This document shows positions 60,869-64,000 of a stretch of 64,000 nt of DNA, piece by piece. The DNA is from Desulfosporosinus lacus DSM 15449 (GTDB lineage: Bacteria; Bacillota; Desulfitobacteriia; Desulfitobacteriales; Desulfitobacteriaceae), in the NCBI RefSeq assembly GCF_900129935.1, contig NZ_FQXJ01000014.1:1-64000 (forward strand), read 5' to 3'. Within the stretch, counting starts at the first letter, position 1; each line of letters begins with the position of its first letter. The notes beneath the pieces are model-generated. The model was not told the DNA's origin, searched no databases, and saw only the letters and a list, made by a program, of their open reading frames with translations. A program made the position numbers and the translations under genes.

Positions 60869-62377
60869 TTATATTTCTTCAAGACCGGAGCTGGCTATTC
60901 TGCTGTTAGTCCGCCGCCTAAGTATAATGGAAATAATCAAAAAGACACCGGTCGCAACAATGAGAGATAATGAGATTGGGCGTTGAAAGAAAATGAAAGG
61001 GTTTTCAAACGCCATCGCAAAAGACTGTAAAAGTGACTTCTCCAACATTGGGCCAAGGATAAAACAAATGATTAAAGGGACTAATGGCCAATGAAATTTT
61101 TTCAGAAAGTATCCTAAAATCCCGAATATCAGAGCAACCAGAACATCTAACATATCGTTACGGATAGTATAGGTTCCAACAATAGATATCAGTAAAATAA
61201 TCGGAGCTAATATACCAAAGGGTACTTGAGTTAACTTAGCCCAAAGTCCAACAAGAGGAAGATTGAGAACCAAACACACAATATTCCCGATAAACATGCT
61301 GGCTATGACTGCCCAGACAAAGTCTGGATTCTGCTGGAATAGCATCGGTCCGGGTGTAAGGCCGTAAATCATAAGTCCCCCTAAAAGAACGGCTAAAGGC
61401 GGCGAAGCTGGAATACCAAGAGCAAACAAGGTAATAAAACCTGCTGAACTTGTCGCATTATTAGCAGACTCAGGGGCAGCTACACCTTCTATTGCTCCCT
61501 GACCAAATCGTTCCGGTGTTTTCGAACATTTTTTTTCTAAATCATAGGCAAGAAACGTTGTTATGGCAGCGGAGACCCCAGGTAATAATCCCATAAAGAA
61601 CCCGAGAAGACCTCCACGAACTGTCGGTATGGCACTTTTTCGTAAATCATTACGTGTTGGAAAAACCGAGCCGATATTACCCATAGAGATAGCAACTTTC
61701 TTCTCTTCAATTCCATTTAATACTTCACTTATTGCAAACAACCCGATGACTACGCTGATAACATCAAGACCACCCCATAAGGGCGCATAGCCAAAGGCAA
61801 GCCGCGGCATATTCGTCATCGTTCCCAGTCCGATTAAGGATAGAAGGTATCCCAAAAAGCCCATTGCTAAGGCTTTACTTATAGATGCTCCCCCTAAACC
61901 TATTACTACAGTTAAAGCCAAGAGCATCAGGGCAAAATACTCTGGCGGCCCAAACTTAAGTGCTTGATCAGCAAACATAGGGCCAAAAAAAACCAGAGCA
62001 ACTACCCCCATTGTCCCGGCAAAAAACGAACTAACCGCTGCTATCCCTAGCGCCGGCCCCCCCCGACCCTGCTTAGCCATGGGATGACCGTCGAGACATG
62101 TAGCCACAGCAGCAGCATCCCCAGGAATTCCCAGAAGGATTGCCGAAGAGGATCCGCCATACATAGCTCCATAGTAGATTCCTGCCAGCATAATAATAGC
62201 CTTTGTAGGGGATAAGACGGCAGTAAGTGGTAACAAAATGGCAATTGCAGACGTTGGCCCTAAGCCTGGCAATGCGCCGACCAGCGTACCGACAAAAGCG
62301 CCTATTGCAGCCATCAGTAAATTGTCTGGTTGCAGAGCCGTTGCAAATCCAGAGAGCAGCAAGTGTAATATTTCCAT
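60869..62377 (-). CDS. tctA: tripartite tricarboxylate transporter large membrane subunit
   Basis: 502 residues with about twelve helices. Family signature GALPGLGPTSAIAILLPLTA and GIYYGAMYGGSSSAILLGIPG near the start; LPGVSAAITTFLAYDLEKK in the middle. It forms the cation-coupled channel with TctB. It begins 17 bases after tctB and ends 22 bases before tctC. Confidence 0.95.
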   Translation of the reverse strand: MEILHLLLSGFATALQPDNLLMAAIGAFVGTLVGALPGLGPTSAIAILLPLTAVLSPTKAIIMLAGIYYGAMYGGSSSAILLGIPGDAAAVATCLDGHPMAKQGRGGPALGIAAVSSFFAGTMGVVALVFFGPMFADQALKFGPPEYFALMLLALTVVIGLGGASISKALAMGFLGYLLSLIGLGTMTNMPRLAFGYAPLWGGLDVISVVIGLFAISEVLNGIEEKKVAISMGNIGSVFPTRNDLRKSAIPTVRGGLLGFFMGLLPGVSAAITTFLAYDLEKKCSKTPERFGQGAIEGVAAPESANNATSSAGFITLFALGIPASPPLAVLLGGLMIYGLTPGPMLFQQNPDFVWAVIASMFIGNIVCLVLNLPLVGLWAKLTQVPFGILAPIILLISIVGTYTIRNDMLDVLVALIFGILGYFLKKFHWPLVPLIICFILGPMLEKSLLQSFAMAFENPFIFFQRPISLSLIVATGVFLIISIILRRRTNSRIASSGLEEI

Positions 62378-62394
62378 TCTAATTACCTACCTAA

Positions 62395-62862
62395 CTATAA
62401 TAAAATACCAATACTAGGTTCCGGAAATGGGGACTGCAGCCACACCACAAATAATACGTAATATACAACGGTGAGCATTGCCGCAAACACACTACAACGT
62501 AACCACCCATAAGCACCCATGGTTCGGAACAAGCCCAATCCGATAATAAACGTACTAGCCGTGTAGCCTATTACCTGCAATAATACCCAATAAGCAAACA
62601 ATAAACCTGTAACTAAAAGCATCCTTTTACGCAACTCACCGGTAGGAAACTCTGCCTGCTTATCCCCCTGCGGCTTGAATACAAAGATAAATAGCCCCCC
62701 GAGAATCATCAGTGCCACACCTAAAAATCCGATAAATGTTTCGTCGCCAACTATGGATCTTCCAATATGCAGAGGATACAACCGTATCGCCTCAAAAACA
62801 GCCAAACCACCAATAACAAAGAGAATTACACCGGCTATCCGGTCCGCCAGCAAAGTTTTCAC
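62395..62862 (-). CDS. tctB: tripartite tricarboxylate transporter small membrane subunit
   Basis: 155 residues from a GTG start with AGAGGAGG upstream. Four membrane helices and the family layout (ADRIAGVILFVIGGLAVFEA, then GLFRTMGAYGWLRCSVFAAM). It partners with TctA. It is the first gene of the operon; a separate regulator or two-component pair is not seen in the window. Confidence 0.88.
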   Translation of the reverse strand: MKTLLADRIAGVILFVIGGLAVFEAIRLYPLHIGRSIVGDETFIGFLGVALMILGGLFIFVFKPQGDKQAEFPTGELRKRMLLVTGLLFAYWVLLQVIGYTASTFIIGLGLFRTMGAYGWLRCSVFAAMLTVVYYVLFVVWLQSPFPEPSIGILL

Positions 62863-62996
62863 AGCTTCACACCTCCTCTACAAAGTGCCGGGGAAATTCC
62901 AGCAACAGTTTTACCACGACGTTGTGTGTTCAAAAACTTACCTCCTAGGTTTTGAAATTAGTCTGATAATTGGATTGAAACTGCCGTCATTCTAAA

Positions 62997-63024
62997 CATC
63001 TCCCGCTTGTCAAAGCGGGAGATG
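62997..63024 (-). terminator. hairpin after the phosphodiesterase gene
   Basis: CATCTCCCGCTT pairs with AAGCGGGAGATG around four bases, about 20 bases after the stop of the gene at 63043. It probably separates that gene from tctB. Confidence 0.65.
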
Positions 63025-63042
63025 AATCTGCAATTGAATGGG

Positions 63043-64000
63043 TTAAATTTCTTCCGTAAGAATTTGATGCACAGGAGATCCCTCGGACTGAGCCGGTAAA
63101 CGAACACCACTGAGAAAAGCCATAGTAGGCGCAAGATCAACCTGACGAATAACCCGTTCAGTTTTATAACCTTGTTTAATCCCCGGCCCGGCTGCCACAA
63201 ATATCGGTGAAAGAGATGTGTCTGCATAGCCATCTTGGGTTGATAAAGAGTCTGCGTGAATAACATTGTAAGACTCTTCAGTGAAATAGATGATATCGCC
63301 ACACTCCGGACCACTCAGACCAATAATTACAGCATCCTTATTACGCATGGCCAGTGCCACAACCCGTTTACCGGTTTTGGGATCGCGGTAAGAATATAAA
63401 TCAGAGATAATTTGTGTTTCCAAATCGTATTGGTCTTTAGGATCAACGATTCCGTGCTCATCTCGTCCAATTAAGTTGAGATAAATATAATTACCACGGC
63501 TGGCCACCGCTTTGGTATTCGCCCAGTCAAATTCGTGATTGCCGTTTTCATCCGTAATTATTTTGGCATAACCAAGTTCTTCCATTACCGGTGTCGTGAT
63601 TCCGCCTGCCTCGCCTAATTCCACGCCGAGATTTTCCTGACAACTCAAGCCATGATCCGAAGTGACAATTATGGTCCAACCCTCATCTAAATAAGGGAGA
63701 AATCTACCCAGATAGTTATCTGTTTGAATATACATTCTCTCTATAAATCCCTGGTATGCTTCTTCATTATTGTTCCACTTCTCCTGGTGCTTAGCAAAAT
63801 GCCAGAACAGATGCCCGCCATTATCAACATTATGCAAATGAGAATAAATGACATCATACTTATTGTTTTTCATAAAATAAGTCAAACAATCTGCCTGCCA
63901 CTCACAATAGTGGTCCCAGGTTGGAATAAATACCTGATCGACAAGTATTTCGTTAGCGCCATTAATGACCGGTCTGTTAGGAACATACCCGATATGATCG
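63043..64000 (-). CDS. alkaline-phosphatase-superfamily phosphodiesterase, 3' part
   Basis: The frame is open to the right window edge (about 319 codons), so the start lies outside; an internal ATG at 63885 is not the start. TSDHGLSCQENLGVELGEAG contains the Asp-His metal ligands of type I phosphodiesterase/nucleotide pyrophosphatase or sulfatase-like enzymes. SHLHNVDNGGH adds another His/Asp site and HADSLSTQDGYADTSLSPIF with RQVDLAPTMAFLSG is the C-terminal signature. It probably cleaves a phosphate or phosphonate ester. Its position before tctB may be chance. Confidence 0.85.
   Translation of the reverse strand, partial: DHIGYVPNRPVINGANEILVDQVFIPTWDHYCEWQADCLTYFMKNNKYDVIYSHLHNVDNGGHLFWHFAKHQEKWNNNEEAYQGFIERMYIQTDNYLGRFLPYLDEGWTIIVTSDHGLSCQENLGVELGEAGGITTPVMEELGYAKIITDENGNHEFDWANTKAVASRGNYIYLNLIGRDEHGIVDPKDQYDLETQIISDLYSYRDPKTGKRVVALAMRNKDAVIIGLSGPECGDIIYFTEESYNVIHADSLSTQDGYADTSLSPIFVAAGPGIKQGYKTERVIRQVDLAPTMAFLSGVRLPAQSEGSPVHQILTEEI

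Overview
The window looks like a chromosomal segment of a spore-forming, strictly anaerobic Firmicute of the Peptococcaceae type (Desulfitobacterium or Desulfosporosinus-like). This is inferred from gene content and style: strong AGGAGG ribosome sites, a Spo0E-like protein, rubrerythrin, a bis-MGD molybdo/tungsto-oxidoreductase, corrinoid-type methyltransferase machinery under a cobalamin riboswitch, two ATP-activated 2-hydroxyacyl-CoA dehydratase modules and a TctABC carboxylate transporter. No rRNA, tRNA or CRISPR array was seen.

Layout. 1-3.8 kb is a patchwork: the 5' end of a tnpB gene with a divergent ribbon-helix-helix gene, a PstS-like lipoprotein, decayed fragments and small genes, including a DUF2892 membrane protein with an in-frame UGA that may be selenocysteine. 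4-10.4 kb holds two EamA exporters, rubrerythrin, azlCD with a LysR regulator, and a holin-like type I toxin with a candidate antisense RNA. 11-20 kb is a coherent cluster: an ABC uptake system, an FdhA-like molybdopterin oxidoreductase and an MtaA/UroD-like methyltransferase in one operon, followed by a cobalamin riboswitch controlling a zinc alcohol dehydrogenase and a TrpD-like phosphoribosyltransferase. 20-25 kb holds a frameshifted vanZ, a DinB-like protein, a Phd-Uma2 fusion, the two-part ThrE exporter and small peptides. 25-28 kb is a GlcD/GlcF 2-hydroxyacid dehydrogenase.

28-35 kb carries the first dehydratase module (propionate-type CoA-transferase, activator, alpha and beta subunits) next to an acyl-CoA dehydrogenase, an arrangement compatible with an acrylate-type reductive pathway. 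35-37.7 kb has a dead transposase, MarR and HxlR regulators and an FMN-binding protein. 37.8-41.4 kb is a threonine catabolic operon (tdh-kbl-sstT). 41.7-48.2 kb is the second dehydratase module with a different CoA-transferase family, a sigma-54 activator at its end and a good -24/-12 promoter at its start. 48-53.5 kb holds a YtrA-type GntR/ABC operon flanked by palindromes and the tail of a lost paralogue, and a second Uma2 protein. 53.8-64 kb has an OatA-like acyltransferase, a DUF3231 protein, sfsA, a chemoreceptor, tctBAC and the 3' part of a phosphodiesterase gene cut by the window end.

Catabolic genes dominate. Lactate or glycolate oxidation (GlcDF), threonine breakdown and two radical-type dehydratase systems suggest fermentation or respiration of hydroxy acids and amino acids. 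Intergenic regions are unusually rich in perfect palindromes and dispersed hairpins, several of which occur as covarying families.
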